The notes: generated by a model from the sequence alone, not told the origin. A stretch of DNA of 64,000 bases from Pseudomonadota bacterium (GCA_021821945.1 JAJZTF010000001.1:1-64000); one strand, 5' to 3'; counted from the first letter of the stretch, positions 44,177 to 54,535 are shown. Numbers and translations are program-made.

Positions 44177-44701
44177 ATGAAACTTCCCTCCGCCGCCCCC
44201 CTGTCCAGATTCCTCATCATGCTGTTGCTGGCGCTGCAGCTTGCGGCCTGCGGATATCATCTGCGCGGCGAGGCTGTGATGCCATTCAAGTCGATCTATT
44301 TGAGCGCCGCCAATCCCGGTTCGGCCTTGATCGCGGAACTGCGCAAGGATCTGAAGACCAACAAGACCGAAGTCGTGGACAAGCCGGACAAGGCGGAAGT
44401 CATATTGAACATCTCGCTTGAGCAGCAGGACAAGGTGATCCTGTCACTGGATGCGACAGGACTCGTGAACGAGTACCAGCTTCGCTACCGCGTCTCCCTG
44501 CGCGCCTATGACAACCAGCAGAGGGAATGGCTGCCGGCAAGCGATCTGTTGCTGACCCGCGACCTCATCTTTGACAATTCCCAGATCCTAGCGATGTCAT
44601 CCGAAGAAACCATGCTTTACCAGAACATGCGCTCCGACATGGCTCAGCAGATCCTGAGAAGGCTGAGCCATGCCAGGCCCGTATCCCCGCCGGAAAAATA
44701 A
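44177..44701 (+). CDS. lptE: LPS-assembly lipoprotein LptE
   Basis: 174 aa. Lipobox LAAC with lipidated Cys25 followed by GYHLRG, the usual LptE start. It plugs the LptD barrel in the outer membrane. 5 bp after leuS; its stop overlaps the holA start by one base. Confidence 0.92.
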   Translation: MKLPSAAPLSRFLIMLLLALQLAACGYHLRGEAVMPFKSIYLSAANPGSALIAELRKDLKTNKTEVVDKPDKAEVILNISLEQQDKVILSLDATGLVNEYQLRYRVSLRAYDNQQREWLPASDLLLTRDLIFDNSQILAMSSEETMLYQNMRSDMAQQILRRLSHARPVSPPEK

Positions 44702-45705
44702 TGCAACTGACCAGCGAAGCTTTGCCCCGTCATCTCGCTTCCGGACTAAAATCGCTGTATGTCATTCAGGGCGATGCGCTGCTTTTGGCGATCGAAGCGG
44801 CCGACAGCATCCGGGCGGCTGCACGTAAGGCAGGATACACCGAGAGAAGCATACTCATCGCCGAACAGCATTTCAGATGGGCGGAGCTGAAAAACCAGGC
44901 GCAGAGCCTTTCGCTTTTTTCGGAACGCCGCCTGATCGATCTGCGCATCCCGAGCGGAAAACCGGGCACCGAAGGCGCTGCCGCATTGCAGGAACATGTT
45001 GCCAGTCTCGGCGATGATGTTCTAACCCTGATCACTCTGCCCAAACTCGACTGGAATGCGCAAAAATCGACATGGTTCAGCGCACTGGAAAAGCATGGCA
45101 CCGTGATCAACGCGGATGACATCCCGCTGGATCGCCTGCCTGACTGGCTGGCAGGCCGGCTACAGCGCCAGCATCAATCCGCCGACAAGGCCACGCTGGA
45201 ATTTCTGGCAAGCCGCTGTGAAGGAAATCTGCTCGCGGCGTTCCAGGAGATACAGAAACTTGGCCTGCTTTTTCCTGAAGGCGAAATTTCCTATGAAAAG
45301 GTCCAGGAATCCGTGATGGATGTGGCGCGATACGACATTTTCAAACTGACCGAGGCGATGCTTGCCGGCGATGCGGCGCGTTATGCCCATGTGCTGGACG
45401 GGCTGCGTGCAGAAGGCACGGCGGCCGTGCTGATACTCTGGGCGATCAGCGAGGAGATCCGCACCCTGGGCAGATTGCTGCAAGCCGCCCTCGGCGGAAC
45501 AAGCCTGCGCGATGCCATGCGCGACTTGAGAGTGCGCAGGGACAAGCAGGGTTTGATCGAGAACGCAGCCCGCCGCCTGAAGTTCCCCCACATCGAGCGC
45601 GCCATCGGGCATGCCGCACGGATCGACAAGACGATCAAGGGATTGCGCAATGGCGATATCTGGGATGAGTTCCTGCAGCTGGGATTGCGGTTTGCAAGAT
45701 CATGA
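44701..45705 (+). CDS. holA: DNA polymerase III delta subunit
   Basis: 334 aa AAA+-like clamp-loader wrench, without a functional P-loop as expected. LYVIQGDALLL at the start, EGNLLAAFQEIQKLGLL and DVARYDIFKLTEAML in the middle are typical HolA motifs. Third gene of leuS-lptE-holA; overlaps cutA by 4 bp. Confidence 0.94.
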   Translation: MQLTSEALPRHLASGLKSLYVIQGDALLLAIEAADSIRAAARKAGYTERSILIAEQHFRWAELKNQAQSLSLFSERRLIDLRIPSGKPGTEGAAALQEHVASLGDDVLTLITLPKLDWNAQKSTWFSALEKHGTVINADDIPLDRLPDWLAGRLQRQHQSADKATLEFLASRCEGNLLAAFQEIQKLGLLFPEGEISYEKVQESVMDVARYDIFKLTEAMLAGDAARYAHVLDGLRAEGTAAVLILWAISEEIRTLGRLLQAALGGTSLRDAMRDLRVRRDKQGLIENAARRLKFPHIERAIGHAARIDKTIKGLRNGDIWDEFLQLGLRFARS

Positions 45706-46031
45706 CTGACTGCCTTCTGGTGCTGACCAACCTTCCTGATGCTGCAGCCGCGAAAAAGGTCGCGCTGCGCATCATCGAAGAACATGCAGCCGCATGCGTG
45801 AATCAGCTCGCGCCCTGCACCTCGACCTACCGCTGGCAGGGAAAGATCGAAACCGCGGAGGAAGTCCCGTTGCTGATCAAGACGACCGCCGATCGCTATC
45901 CGCGCCTTGAAGCCCTGATACGCTCGGAACACCCCTACGAACTTCCAGAAATTATCGCTGTCCCAATAACCGCCGGTTTGCCCGAGTATCTTTCCTGGGT
46001 GAATCAGGAAACCCATCTTTGCAAGGAATGA
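45702..46031 (+). CDS. cutA: CutA1 divalent-cation tolerance protein
   Basis: 109 aa. Small trimeric ferredoxin-like protein. CVNQLAPCTSTYRWQGKIE and HPYELPEIIAVPI are family hallmarks. Linked to copper tolerance in E. coli; its biochemical role is uncertain. It precedes dsbD as in many proteobacteria. Confidence 0.94.
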   Translation: MTDCLLVLTNLPDAAAAKKVALRIIEEHAAACVNQLAPCTSTYRWQGKIETAEEVPLLIKTTADRYPRLEALIRSEHPYELPEIIAVPITAGLPEYLSWVNQETHLCKE

Positions 46032-46033
46032 AA

Positions 46034-47812
46034 ATGCGTCTTGTATTGCTGCTGCTCTGTTTGATGCCCCTGGCTGTCGAGGCAGAAAATTTTCTGGATA
46101 GATTGCCCTCTTTCGGGATCAGCAGACAGCCCGATTTCCTGCCGCCTGAAAAAGCCTTTGCCCTTGATGTCAAGGCCACCGACAGTCGCACGCTGGAGGC
46201 CAACTTCGATGTCACACCGAGCTACTACTTATATAAGAGCAAAATCAGCTTCACCGTCGATGGCGGATCAACCCGGATAGCCGCAATCAACCTGCCCAAT
46301 GGTGACATCAAGACAGACCCGAATCTGGGCAGGGTGGAAGTCTACCACCGCCCCTTTTCCGCCAGCATCGCGCTCGATCCCGCAAATTCGCCGGTCACGC
46401 TGCATGCCTCCTACCAGGGTTGCAGCGAAAAGGGCCTTTGTTATCCCGTTCAGGAAAAGGTCTTCAAAATAGATCTGCCGTCAGGCGCACAGGCAGCCAA
46501 AGCCCCGCAAGCAGGTCTGCCGCAGACGGAAGACTCAAAAATCGCCGGCATTTTCAAGAAAGGCAGCTTCTGGCTGATCATATCCTTCTTCTTCGGTGCC
46601 GGGCTATTGCTCGCGCTGACTCCCTGCGTGTTCCCGATGATACCGATACTGTCCGGCATCATCGTCGGGAGGGGGCACAAGATAACGAAGACCCATGCCT
46701 TCATCCTTTCCCTCTCCTATGTATTGGGCATGGCCATCACCTATGCAGCGGCAGGTGTCGCAGCCGGCCTCTCTGGAGATCTGGTTTCCAATGCGCTGCA
46801 GACTCCCTGGGTGCTGGGCGGTTTTGCCGCCATATTCGTGCTGCTTTCCTTGTCGATGTTCGGATTTTATGAGCTGCAACTTCCAAGCGCCTGGCAAAGC
46901 AGACTGAGCGACACCAGCAACCGCCTGCATGGAGGCCACCTTACCGGCGTTTTCGCGATGGGCGCCCTTTCGGCCGTCATCGTGAGCCCATGCGTCGCAG
47001 CACCATTGGCCGGCGCATTGCTCTACATCGGCCAGACGCACGATGCGATTCTGGGCGGGATTGCGCTATTTGCCCTCGCCCTGGGAATGGGAGCGCCGCT
47101 TCTGCTGATAGGCACGTCGGCCGGCGCACTGCTGCCCAAGGCCGGCGCATGGATGGACGGTGTCAAGCGATTCTTCGGCGTGGTGCTGCTTGCCCTGGCC
47201 ATCTGGATAGTCCAGCCGCTGTTGCCCATGGAGGTGCAAATGCTGCTGTGGGGAGTGCTGCTCATCCTGTCCTCCATCTACCTTTATGCGCTGGATGCAT
47301 TGCCGCATAACGCCAAGGGAGGCCAAAAGCTGATGAAAGGAATCGGGTTGCTGGGCCTGCTTCTGGGAGTCGCCTATCTGATCGGCGCCCTGTCCGGCGC
47401 ACGCGACCTGATGCATCCGCTGGGTGCGATCAGCAAGGCCGAGGCGGAACCTTCATCGATGTTCACGCGAATCAAGGACATCCCAGATCTGGAACGGAAA
47501 CTGGAAGCGGCAAACGGAAAGATCGTCATGCTGGATTTCTACGCAGACTGGTGCATATCCTGCAAGGAAATGGAACGCTTCACCTTTTCCGATCCCGCAG
47601 TCAGGGCAAGGCTCAAGTCAGCCGTGCTTCTGCAGGCAGACGTCACCGCGAACAGCCCGGAAAACAAGGAGCTGCTGAAGAAATTCGGCCTCTACGGCCC
47701 CCCGGGCATCATGTTTTTCGATGCCCATGGCCGAGAAATGACCGATTTCCGGTTGGTCGGCATTCAGGATACGGCGCAATTCACCAACACCTTGCAGCAG
47801 GTCGGGCTTTGA
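46034..47812 (+). CDS. dsbD: Thiol:disulfide interchange protein DsbD
   Basis: 592 aa. Passes electrons from cytoplasmic thioredoxin to the periplasm. After the signal peptide come the alpha domain (redox Cys130/Cys136), an eight-span membrane beta domain (ALTPCVFPMIP, VSPCVAAPL with the paired cysteines), and a thioredoxin-like gamma domain with WCISC (Cys507/Cys510). Start 46034 has AAGGA 6 nt upstream; ATG 46028 overlaps the cutA stop. It is functionally linked to the dsbC gene at the end of this block. Confidence 0.95.
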   Translation: MRLVLLLLCLMPLAVEAENFLDRLPSFGISRQPDFLPPEKAFALDVKATDSRTLEANFDVTPSYYLYKSKISFTVDGGSTRIAAINLPNGDIKTDPNLGRVEVYHRPFSASIALDPANSPVTLHASYQGCSEKGLCYPVQEKVFKIDLPSGAQAAKAPQAGLPQTEDSKIAGIFKKGSFWLIISFFFGAGLLLALTPCVFPMIPILSGIIVGRGHKITKTHAFILSLSYVLGMAITYAAAGVAAGLSGDLVSNALQTPWVLGGFAAIFVLLSLSMFGFYELQLPSAWQSRLSDTSNRLHGGHLTGVFAMGALSAVIVSPCVAAPLAGALLYIGQTHDAILGGIALFALALGMGAPLLLIGTSAGALLPKAGAWMDGVKRFFGVVLLALAIWIVQPLLPMEVQMLLWGVLLILSSIYLYALDALPHNAKGGQKLMKGIGLLGLLLGVAYLIGALSGARDLMHPLGAISKAEAEPSSMFTRIKDIPDLERKLEAANGKIVMLDFYADWCISCKEMERFTFSDPAVRARLKSAVLLQADVTANSPENKELLKKFGLYGPPGIMFFDAHGREMTDFRLVGIQDTAQFTNTLQQVGL

Positions 47813-47867
47813 TGCCTGATCATCAAAAATGTAGACAATTACCCCCAATTTACGGCAAACTGCGCAC

Positions 47868-48299
47868 ATGAAAGCCATACTCGTACTGCACGGCCCCAAT
47901 CTTAACCTGCTCGGAAGCCGCGAGCCGGGAGTCTACGGAAGCACCACTTTAGAACAAATTAATGCAAATTTAACTGCATTAGCCCAAAAGAACGGCGCAA
48001 ACCTTTCGTGTTTCCAGAGCAATTCGGAATCAAGCCTGATCGACCGCATACATCAGGCGCGGGCTGACGGCACGCAATTCATCGTCATCAATCCCGCAGC
48101 CTTTACTCATACCAGCGTGGCGCTGCGCGATGCGCTCGCTGCAGTGGCCATCCCCTTCATCGAAGTACACCTATCCAATGTGCATGCGCGTGAATCCTTC
48201 CGCCACAGATCCTATTTCTCCGATCTTGCGATCGGCGTGATCAGCGGTCTTGGCACATCGGGATATGAATTTGCAGTGCAATATGCGCTGAACCATTAA
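47868..48299 (+). CDS. aroQ: Type II 3-dehydroquinate dehydratase
   Basis: 143 aa, dodecameric shikimate-pathway enzyme. [14 protein letters not shown] with the catalytic Tyr in PGVYGS, the [12 protein letters not shown] segment and [11 protein letters not shown] are present. Stands before accB, the common proteobacterial order. Confidence 0.97.
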   Translation: MKAILVLHGPNLNLLGSREPGVYGSTTLEQINANLTALAQKNGANLSCFQSNSESSLIDRIHQARADGTQFIVINPAAFTHTSVALRDALAAVAIPFIEVHLSNVHARESFRHRSYFSDLAIGVISGLGTSGYEFAVQYALNH

Positions 48300-48314
48300 G
48301 CAAGGAGAATCATC

Positions 48315-48764
48315 ATGGATTTACGCAAACTCAAGACATTGATCGAACTGGTCGAGGCATCAGGCATTGCCGAGCTCGAGATCAGCGAGGGCGAGGAACG
48401 CGTGCGCATCACCCGCACAGCCGCATCCGCCCAACACGCCGTCCAGCTGCCTACAGCACCTGTGGTTGCGGCAGCGGTTGCAGCCAGCGAACCCGCGCCG
48501 ACCCCGGCGGCAACACCCGCAGCGCAGGAAGGTCACATCGTGAAATCCCCGATGGTGGGCACCTTCTACCGCTCCCCATCGCCCGGGGCAAGGCAGTTTG
48601 TGGACATAGGCCAAAGCGTGAGCGCGGGCGACACCCTGTGCATCATAGAAGCCATGAAGCTGCTCAATGAAATCGAAGCCGATCACAGCGGCGTCATCAA
48701 GGCCATACTGGTGGAGAACGGCCAGCCGGTCGAGTTCGGCCAACCGCTGTTCGTCATAGGTTGA
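48315..48764 (+). CDS. accB: Biotin carboxyl carrier protein of acetyl-CoA carboxylase
   Basis: 149 aa. N-terminal dimerisation segment, Ala/Pro-rich linker (about 45-80), and a biotinyl domain with the biotin lysine in [17 protein letters not shown] precedes the ATG. 4 bp before accC. Confidence 0.97.
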   Translation: MDLRKLKTLIELVEASGIAELEISEGEERVRITRTAASAQHAVQLPTAPVVAAAVAASEPAPTPAATPAAQEGHIVKSPMVGTFYRSPSPGARQFVDIGQSVSAGDTLCIIEAMKLLNEIEADHSGVIKAILVENGQPVEFGQPLFVIG

Positions 48765-48768
48765 TGCG

Positions 48769-50124
48769 ATGTTTGAGAAGATACTGATTGCCAACCGCGG
48801 AGAGATCGCCTTGCGCATCCAGCGCGCCTGCCGCGAGATGGGCATCAAGACCGTCGTCGTTCACTCCGAAGCCGATGCCGATGCCAAATACGTCAAGCTG
48901 GCCGACGAATCGGTTTGCATAGGGCCTGCCCCTTCAAACCAGAGCTATCTGAACATCCCCGCAATCATCAGCGCAGCCGAAGTCACCGATGCCCAGGCGA
49001 TACATCCGGGGTATGGCTTTCTCTCGGAAAACGCCGACTTTTCCGAGCGCGTTGAAAAGTGCGGCTTTGTTTTCATCGGCCCCAAGGCCGAAACGATACG
49101 CTTGATGGGCGACAAGGTGAGCGCCAAGATCGCGATGAGGAAAGCGGGCGTACCCTGCGTTCCGGGCGTCGAAGGGGCACTGCCTGACAATCCAGCCGAG
49201 ATCATCAAGATTGCCCGCAGCATAGGCTATCCCGTGATCATCAAGGCTGCAGGAGGCGGGGGCGGACGCGGCATGCGTGTCGTGCATACCGAGGCTGCAC
49301 TGCTGGGCGCGGTCACCATGACCCGGTCCGAAGCCCAGGCCGCCTTCAACAATCCCATGGTATACATGGAAAAATACCTGGAAAACCCGAGGCACATCGA
49401 GTTCCAGGTACTAGCCGACCAGCATGGCAACGCGGTTTATCTGGGCGAGCGCGACTGCTCTATGCAGCGGCGCAACCAGAAAATCATAGAGGAAGCCCCT
49501 GCGCCTCTGCTCAATGCACGCCTGCGCAACAAGATAGGCGAGCGCTGCGCCGAAGCATGCCGCAAGATTGGCTATCGCGGGGCCGGCACGTTCGAATTTC
49601 TCTACGAGAACGGCGAATTCTTCTTCATCGAGATGAATACCCGCGTTCAGGTGGAACACCCCGTGACCGAAATGATCACCGGCATAGACATCGTGCGCCA
49701 GCAGATCCTGATTGCGGCAGGAGAGAAGCTCACGATCCGCCAGCGCGATGTCCAACTGAAGGGGCATGCCATCGAATGCAGAATCAATGCGGAACATCCC
49801 TACAAGTTCACCCCTTCTCCCGGACGCATCACCTCCTGGCATGCGCCGGGCGGTCCCGGCATCCGGGTAGACTCCCATGCCTACAACAATTATTATGTGC
49901 CGCAGCACTACGACTCGATGGTAGGGAAAGTCATCGCCTATGGCGACACCCGCGAACAGGCGATGGCGAGGATGCGCACAGCCCTGTCGGAAATGGCTGT
50001 CGAAGGGATAGAGACCAATATCCCGCTGCATCGCGAACTCCTACTCGACGCAGCCTTCATGGGGGGCGGCACGAGCATACACTACCTTGAAGAACGCCTG
50101 GCCAAACGCAACAAGGACAAGTAA
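48769..50124 (+). CDS. accC: Biotin carboxylase of acetyl-CoA carboxylase
   Basis: 451 aa ATP-grasp enzyme that carboxylates biotin on Acc[11 protein letters not shown], the GGGGGRGMR loop and [16 protein letters not shown] are intact. Its stop shares one base with the prmA start. Confidence 0.97.
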   Translation: MFEKILIANRGEIALRIQRACREMGIKTVVVHSEADADAKYVKLADESVCIGPAPSNQSYLNIPAIISAAEVTDAQAIHPGYGFLSENADFSERVEKCGFVFIGPKAETIRLMGDKVSAKIAMRKAGVPCVPGVEGALPDNPAEIIKIARSIGYPVIIKAAGGGGGRGMRVVHTEAALLGAVTMTRSEAQAAFNNPMVYMEKYLENPRHIEFQVLADQHGNAVYLGERDCSMQRRNQKIIEEAPAPLLNARLRNKIGERCAEACRKIGYRGAGTFEFLYENGEFFFIEMNTRVQVEHPVTEMITGIDIVRQQILIAAGEKLTIRQRDVQLKGHAIECRINAEHPYKFTPSPGRITSWHAPGGPGIRVDSHAYNNYYVPQHYDSMVGKVIAYGDTREQAMARMRTALSEMAVEGIETNIPLHRELLLDAAFMGGGTSIHYLEERLAKRNKDK

Positions 50125-51023
50125 TGACATGGCTGACGCTCATTGTCGATAGCGATGCAGAACACGCCGAAGCCCTTAGCGATGCCTTGCTGGAGAAGGG
50201 CGCATTGTCAGTAGACCTGCTGGATGCCGACGCGGACACCCCCGATGAAGAAGCCATTTTCGGCGAGCCGGGGGAATCCCCCCCCGGATTGTGGCGCCAC
50301 AACCGCGTGACCGCCCTGTTCGACGAGAACGCCGATGTGGAGGGCATACTGCAGCATGCCGCAAGCCACATCGGCCTTGCCTCATTGCCTCCCCACCGCA
50401 TCGAGCCCCTGCCTGACAACGACTGGGTGCGCCTCACCCAATCGCAATTCGAGCCGATACGGATCTCCGAGAGACTCTGGATCGTGCCCTCCTGGCATGA
50501 CCCATTCAGTGCCGCAATCAGCATCGTGCTCGATCCGGGCCTCGCCTTCGGCACCGGAAGTCACCCCACTACCCGCCTTTGCCTGCGCTGGCTGGATGAT
50601 CACCTGGAGGAAGGGATATCGGTCCTCGATTACGGTTGCGGCTCGGGCATCCTTGCAATTGCCGCTCTCAAGCTGGGCGCATCCTCTGCTGTCGGCGTGG
50701 ATCTCGATGCCCAGGCTGTCGCTGCAAGCATTGACAATGCGCGCACCAACCGGGTTGAAAATGCATCCTTTCACCTTCCGGACTCGGCGCCCAAGGGAAG
50801 CTACGATCTCGTCATCGCCAACATATTGACCAATCCCCTGCGCATGCTGGCACCCTTGCTTGCGGATGCCACTAAACCAGGGGGCCGGATCGTGCTGTCC
50901 GGCATACTGGAAGCGCAGGCAGCGGACATCATGCACATCTATCAACAATGGTTCGATTTCGACGAGCCTGTATTCGAAGAAGGCTGGTCATGCCTTTGCG
51001 GACACAAACGCCAGAAGCGATGA
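50124..51023 (+). CDS. prmA: Ribosomal protein L11 methyltransferase
   Basis: 299 aa. N-terminal L11-binding domain, then a Rossmann SAM domain with DYGCGSGILAIAALKLGA and the NILTNPL catalytic motif. Overlaps the zinc-ribbon gene by 4 bp (ATGA). Confidence 0.96.
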   Translation: MTWLTLIVDSDAEHAEALSDALLEKGALSVDLLDADADTPDEEAIFGEPGESPPGLWRHNRVTALFDENADVEGILQHAASHIGLASLPPHRIEPLPDNDWVRLTQSQFEPIRISERLWIVPSWHDPFSAAISIVLDPGLAFGTGSHPTTRLCLRWLDDHLEEGISVLDYGCGSGILAIAALKLGASSAVGVDLDAQAVAASIDNARTNRVENASFHLPDSAPKGSYDLVIANILTNPLRMLAPLLADATKPGGRIVLSGILEAQAADIMHIYQQWFDFDEPVFEEGWSCLCGHKRQKR

Positions 51024-52063
51024 ACGGAACGACACTTTGCCCACACTGCAGCACGCGCTTCAACATCTCCGAAGCGCAGCTCACCGCCCATCAGGGCATG
51101 GTGCGTTGCGGCCACTGCATGCAGGCATTCGATGCAAGGCCAGGCTTCGTACCCGATGTCCCCAGCCCGCAGCTTGCACTGCCGATCGAGGAACCGGCAT
51201 CCGCGGAAGCTCCTGTCGGCAGCGCAATCGAACTTTCCCCGGAAACTGCTGAACCCTCGGCAACGGCAGAAACCGCCACACCGGAAGCTCAAGTTGCGGT
51301 AATCCCTCCGGTTGAAGCGCCCGAGTACAGCGCACCCGAAGTGCTCACGGAATCCGAAGCACCGCCTGTTTCGCAGGAAGCGGACGAGGTCTTTCCGGAC
51401 ACGGTTATCGGGATCGCCGGGCCCGAGCTGATTTCGGATTCAGGTCATTATGTCGAACATCTGACGCTTGCCGAACAAATCGATACGAACCGGATCAGCG
51501 AGGAACCGGTCGGCATGGTCGAGGTCGATGAAGAACCCTTCGTCAGGCCGCGCATCTGGCCTTGGGCATTGGGTGCGCTGATCGCAGTCTTTTTGCTGAT
51601 CGCGCAGTCTGTCTACTTCTTCCGCATAGAGCTGGCGGCAAGGTTCCCTGCTGCAAAACCCGCCCTGCAATCCTACTGCAGCCTGCTTGGCTGCAGCGTT
51701 CCCTATCCAGAGAAGTCGGCGCTGATCAGCATTGAATCCTCAAATCTGGACGCCGACCCCGCGCATGAGAATCAAATCACGCTCATTGCTCTTTTGCGCA
51801 ATCGCGCGAATTTCATACAGGCATTTCCAAATCTGTCACTCACCTTGAGCGACAGTCAGGACAAGCCGCTTGCGCGCCGTCTGTTTTCGCCCGGGGAATA
51901 TCTGCCTGCCGGGGAAGACCGGTATGCGGGCTTTCAGGCGAACCATGAAGTCAGCATCAAGCTTCCTCTTTATACCGGAACCTTAAGGCCTGTGGGCTAT
52001 CAGCTGGAATTTTTCTTCGGCCCCATCCCGGAAGTTCATCCTCATCCGGCCAGGAACAAATGA
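51020..52063 (+). CDS. Zinc-ribbon/DUF3426 membrane protein
   Basis: 347 aa. An MJ0042-type zinc ribbon (Cys7, Cys10, Cys30, Cys33) lies at the cytoplasmic N terminus. A ~130-residue acidic Pro/Glu linker, one membrane span (ALGALIAVFLLIAQSVYFF) and a periplasmic DUF3426 domain follow. Start ATG 51020 gives MNGTTLCPHC and overlaps prmA. Conserved downstream of prmA in betaproteobacteria; function not known, possibly an anti-sigma-like sensor. Confidence 0.88.
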   Translation: MNGTTLCPHCSTRFNISEAQLTAHQGMVRCGHCMQAFDARPGFVPDVPSPQLALPIEEPASAEAPVGSAIELSPETAEPSATAETATPEAQVAVIPPVEAPEYSAPEVLTESEAPPVSQEADEVFPDTVIGIAGPELISDSGHYVEHLTLAEQIDTNRISEEPVGMVEVDEEPFVRPRIWPWALGALIAVFLLIAQSVYFFRIELAARFPAAKPALQSYCSLLGCSVPYPEKSALISIESSNLDADPAHENQITLIALLRNRANFIQAFPNLSLTLSDSQDKPLARRLFSPGEYLPAGEDRYAGFQANHEVSIKLPLYTGTLRPVGYQLEFFFGPIPEVHPHPARNK

Positions 52064-52761
52064 AATCCCTCATCTGCGTCCTGCTGTTGCTGTTTCTCCC
52101 GAATGCATCATTCGCCGAGGAAGCAGACATCGGGGCTGCGATGAAGAAAAAATTCCCCTACTCGAAACTCGTCAGCGTCAGCAAGACACCTTATCTGGGC
52201 CTCTATGAAGTCGTGTTCGACAATCAGATCGTCTATACCGACGAAAAGATGACTTATCTTTTTTCCGGCGACATCATCGACATGCACACCATGAAGGATC
52301 TCACCAAAGCCCGGGAGAAGGAGCTCTACCCTTCGGCCATCGCAAGGCTGCCGCTCGATCTTTCGCTCAGGATGGTTAAAGGAAACGGCAAAAGGAAACT
52401 TGCCGTGTTCACCGACCCCAATTGCGGCTATTGCAAGAAGCTGGAAAAGGAGATGGTCAACCTCAAGGATACGACGGTCTATCTCTTCATCTATCCCATC
52501 TTGCCAGGGTCCGATCGGCTTGCAAAGACACTCTGGTGCACCCCGGACAGGCTCAAGGCATGGGAAGACCACATGCTCTACGGAATGGATCCAAAACAGG
52601 GGGAAATTTGCGATGTCAGCGTCTTTGCTAAAGTCGCAAAGCTTGCAAACCAGTTGCACATCAGCGCCACCCCCACCCTGCTGTTTGACGATGGCACACT
52701 GCAGAAAGGCACCCTCCCCCTGGATCAGCTAGAGAGCCAGATCTCCGCCTCCGAAAAGTAG
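52060..52761 (+). CDS. dsbC: Periplasmic disulfide isomerase DsbC
   Basis: 233 aa. Signal peptide, DsbC-type N-terminal dimerisation domain (about 25-95), and thioredoxin fold with catalytic CGYC in TDPNCGYCKKLE and the cis-Pro loop SATPTL. It would be kept reduced by DsbD, encoded earlier in the block. Overlaps the DUF3426 gene by 4 bp. Confidence 0.9.
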   Translation: MKSLICVLLLLFLPNASFAEEADIGAAMKKKFPYSKLVSVSKTPYLGLYEVVFDNQIVYTDEKMTYLFSGDIIDMHTMKDLTKAREKELYPSAIARLPLDLSLRMVKGNGKRKLAVFTDPNCGYCKKLEKEMVNLKDTTVYLFIYPILPGSDRLAKTLWCTPDRLKAWEDHMLYGMDPKQGEICDVSVFAKVAKLANQLHISATPTLLFDDGTLQKGTLPLDQLESQISASEK

Positions 52762-53027
52762 CAATCAGACGCAACTACCTGTATATAATAATAAATTAAT
52801 ATTCTAAATTCGCTGTAACTTCTGGAAAAAATCCATTCCGGGTGGAATAATGCGCACCGTCGGTACGTCATAAGGGGAATGGAAGCCCATGGCTTCGCAT
52901 CGGGACCGTCCGTCACGTTTCAAAAGGAGGCTGTCAGGGATCAGAAATTCAGAAGAAATTCTTATTTTTTTATAAAGTTATATGAGTTCCACAATAAGAA
53001 AAATCAAAACCAATCAGGGGGAAGAGC
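52762..53027 (+). promoter_or_regulatory. 266-bp upstream region of the porin-like gene
   Basis: Contains a 6-bp hairpin (GAAGCC, loop CAT, GGCTTC) at 52882-52896, a possible -10 TATAAA at 52971-52976 and an AT-rich stretch. The left end is the tail of the cutA-dsbC block. No known riboswitch or tRNA is recognised. Confidence 0.35.
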
Positions 53028-54404
53028 ATGAAAAGATTAGCAAGTCTCGCGCTGTGCGCATCCATGTGCGCAGCACCAATGGCCAATGCCGCAAACTGGT
53101 TCGACATTCAAACGATTTCATTGCCGGAATGGGGAAGCGGTAAGTTCATCGGATTCGTTCAACCGCTCTACACGGACTATACGGGATCAAACCTGGCGGC
53201 ATCCAATGGTCAGATTCCCAAATTCAACCTTGTTCAGCCCACATCCAATCAGACTTCGGATCTCTATGTCCAGCGCCTGCGCCTGTTCGAGCGCGGCAGC
53301 ATCAATCCTGACATTTCATACTATGTGGGTGTGGAAGCCGGCCAGAACGCATACGATTACTCATTCGGGAGCTATTCGCCAAGGCTCATCGATGCCAACG
53401 TGGTGTTCAGCAACTACATCCCGGGGGTGAGGCTCGAAATCGGCAACATCCGTGCGCCAGGCCCTGAAGGCGCAATGGAAGGTTTCATGGCTTTCAACTT
53501 GATAGACATGTTTCCGACAGGCATCACGCAGCTGATGCAGCCGACTTTCTACAACCCGTCCGTCGCCTACAGTCAAATTGCGCATCCCATCAACACGGGA
53601 ACCCCATATGCCGTACCTGCAGCCAATGTTTCCGGCAACAACGGCTTCCGTTATCCCGGCGTGATGGCCGAGAACTGGTTCATGGTCGCCCCGCAGACCG
53701 AGGTCGCATACGGCCTGATGCTGGCAGACTACGGCCGCCTTTTCGACGAGGGAACCTCGAACGGGCCGATCATTGCAGGAAGGTTGCAGGCATCCTACCT
53801 CCTGGATGACCCGGAGACGATCAAGTCGTGCGATTACTGCAAGCGTTTCTTCAGGAACGACCTGACCGGCTTCATCTGGGCGCAGCAGGCCCACCCTTCC
53901 ATCATGGGCGTGGAAGCCACGATGAAGCGCGACGGCTTCGGCATGACCTTCAGGGACGGCTACATGCAGCACGGCGCAGTCAATGTGAAGGCTGAATACT
54001 TCGAGGGCAGCGGCAACATCGTCGCACCGGCGGTATTCAACACCTTTCCGGGCGCACCAGCCCAGCTAACCAATGAGCTCGTTTATATCGGCAGCCAGAA
54101 CAAGGCAAACGGGTATTCGGCTTCGGCCGGCTATTTCCTGGACAGGAACTGGGAAGTGGTCGCCCGCTATGATTACTACGACCGCCTGCCCAACCTGGCC
54201 GACCAGGAAAGGGTATTCAAGGACAAGGCCATCGAAGCGGTATACCACATGACACCGATGAACAAGATCGTGGTGGATTACATCAACAGATCCCTTAATA
54301 TTCCCAATCCGGGCGCAATACCTGTCGCTCAGCGCGCCCTGGCCGAATCGATTGCCGGCTCGATCGGTAACCAGTTCGACATCTGGGCAATCTTCGCGTT
54401 CTGA
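53028..54404 (+). CDS. Outer membrane porin-like beta-barrel protein
   Basis: 458 aa. Signal peptide ending in ANA, then alternating amphipathic strands rich in Tyr/Asn/Gly and a C-terminal aromatic residue (FAF), the barrel-assembly signal of outer membrane proteins. LYVQRLRLFERGSINPDISYYVGVEAGQN and YSASAGYFLDRNWEVVARYDYYDRLPN resemble phosphate-selective porin O/P-type barrels. Two Cys (CDYC, about residue 270) are unusual for a porin and are not a haem site, because no His follows. GGGGGAAG precedes the ATG. It converges on the cytochrome/DsrE unit. Confidence 0.78.
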   Translation: MKRLASLALCASMCAAPMANAANWFDIQTISLPEWGSGKFIGFVQPLYTDYTGSNLAASNGQIPKFNLVQPTSNQTSDLYVQRLRLFERGSINPDISYYVGVEAGQNAYDYSFGSYSPRLIDANVVFSNYIPGVRLEIGNIRAPGPEGAMEGFMAFNLIDMFPTGITQLMQPTFYNPSVAYSQIAHPINTGTPYAVPAANVSGNNGFRYPGVMAENWFMVAPQTEVAYGLMLADYGRLFDEGTSNGPIIAGRLQASYLLDDPETIKSCDYCKRFFRNDLTGFIWAQQAHPSIMGVEATMKRDGFGMTFRDGYMQHGAVNVKAEYFEGSGNIVAPAVFNTFPGAPAQLTNELVYIGSQNKANGYSASAGYFLDRNWEVVARYDYYDRLPNLADQERVFKDKAIEAVYHMTPMNKIVVDYINRSLNIPNPGAIPVAQRALAESIAGSIGNQFDIWAIFAF

Positions 54405-54419
54405 TGCTGAAGTTATAAG

Positions 54420-54447
54420 GGCCTCATCGCAGGATGAGGCCTTTTTT
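54420..54447 (+). terminator. Rho-independent terminator of the porin-like gene
   Basis: GGCCTCATC, loop GCAG, GATGAGGCC, then six Ts. Confidence 0.92.
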
Positions 54448-54486
54448 GCGCCTTTAAGTCCTGCAAGATTATCCATTCCTGAAAAC

Positions 54487-54510
54487 AAAAAGGGCGCTTG
54501 CGCGCCCTTT
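54487..54510 (-). terminator. Rho-independent terminator of the cytochrome/SBP/DsrE unit
   Basis: AGGGCGC and GCGCCCT arms with a 4-nt loop, flanked by A and T runs. On the minus strand TTTTGTTTTC follows the stem. Positioned just after the dsrE-like stop. Confidence 0.8.
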
Positions 54511-54535
54511 TCTGTCTTGCCTTGAATGCCGATTC

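Noticed and set aside
52840-53027. Riboswitch upstream of the porin-like gene
   Set aside because: One small hairpin only; no fit to fluoride, molybdenum-cofactor or other riboswitch cores that I can recognise.
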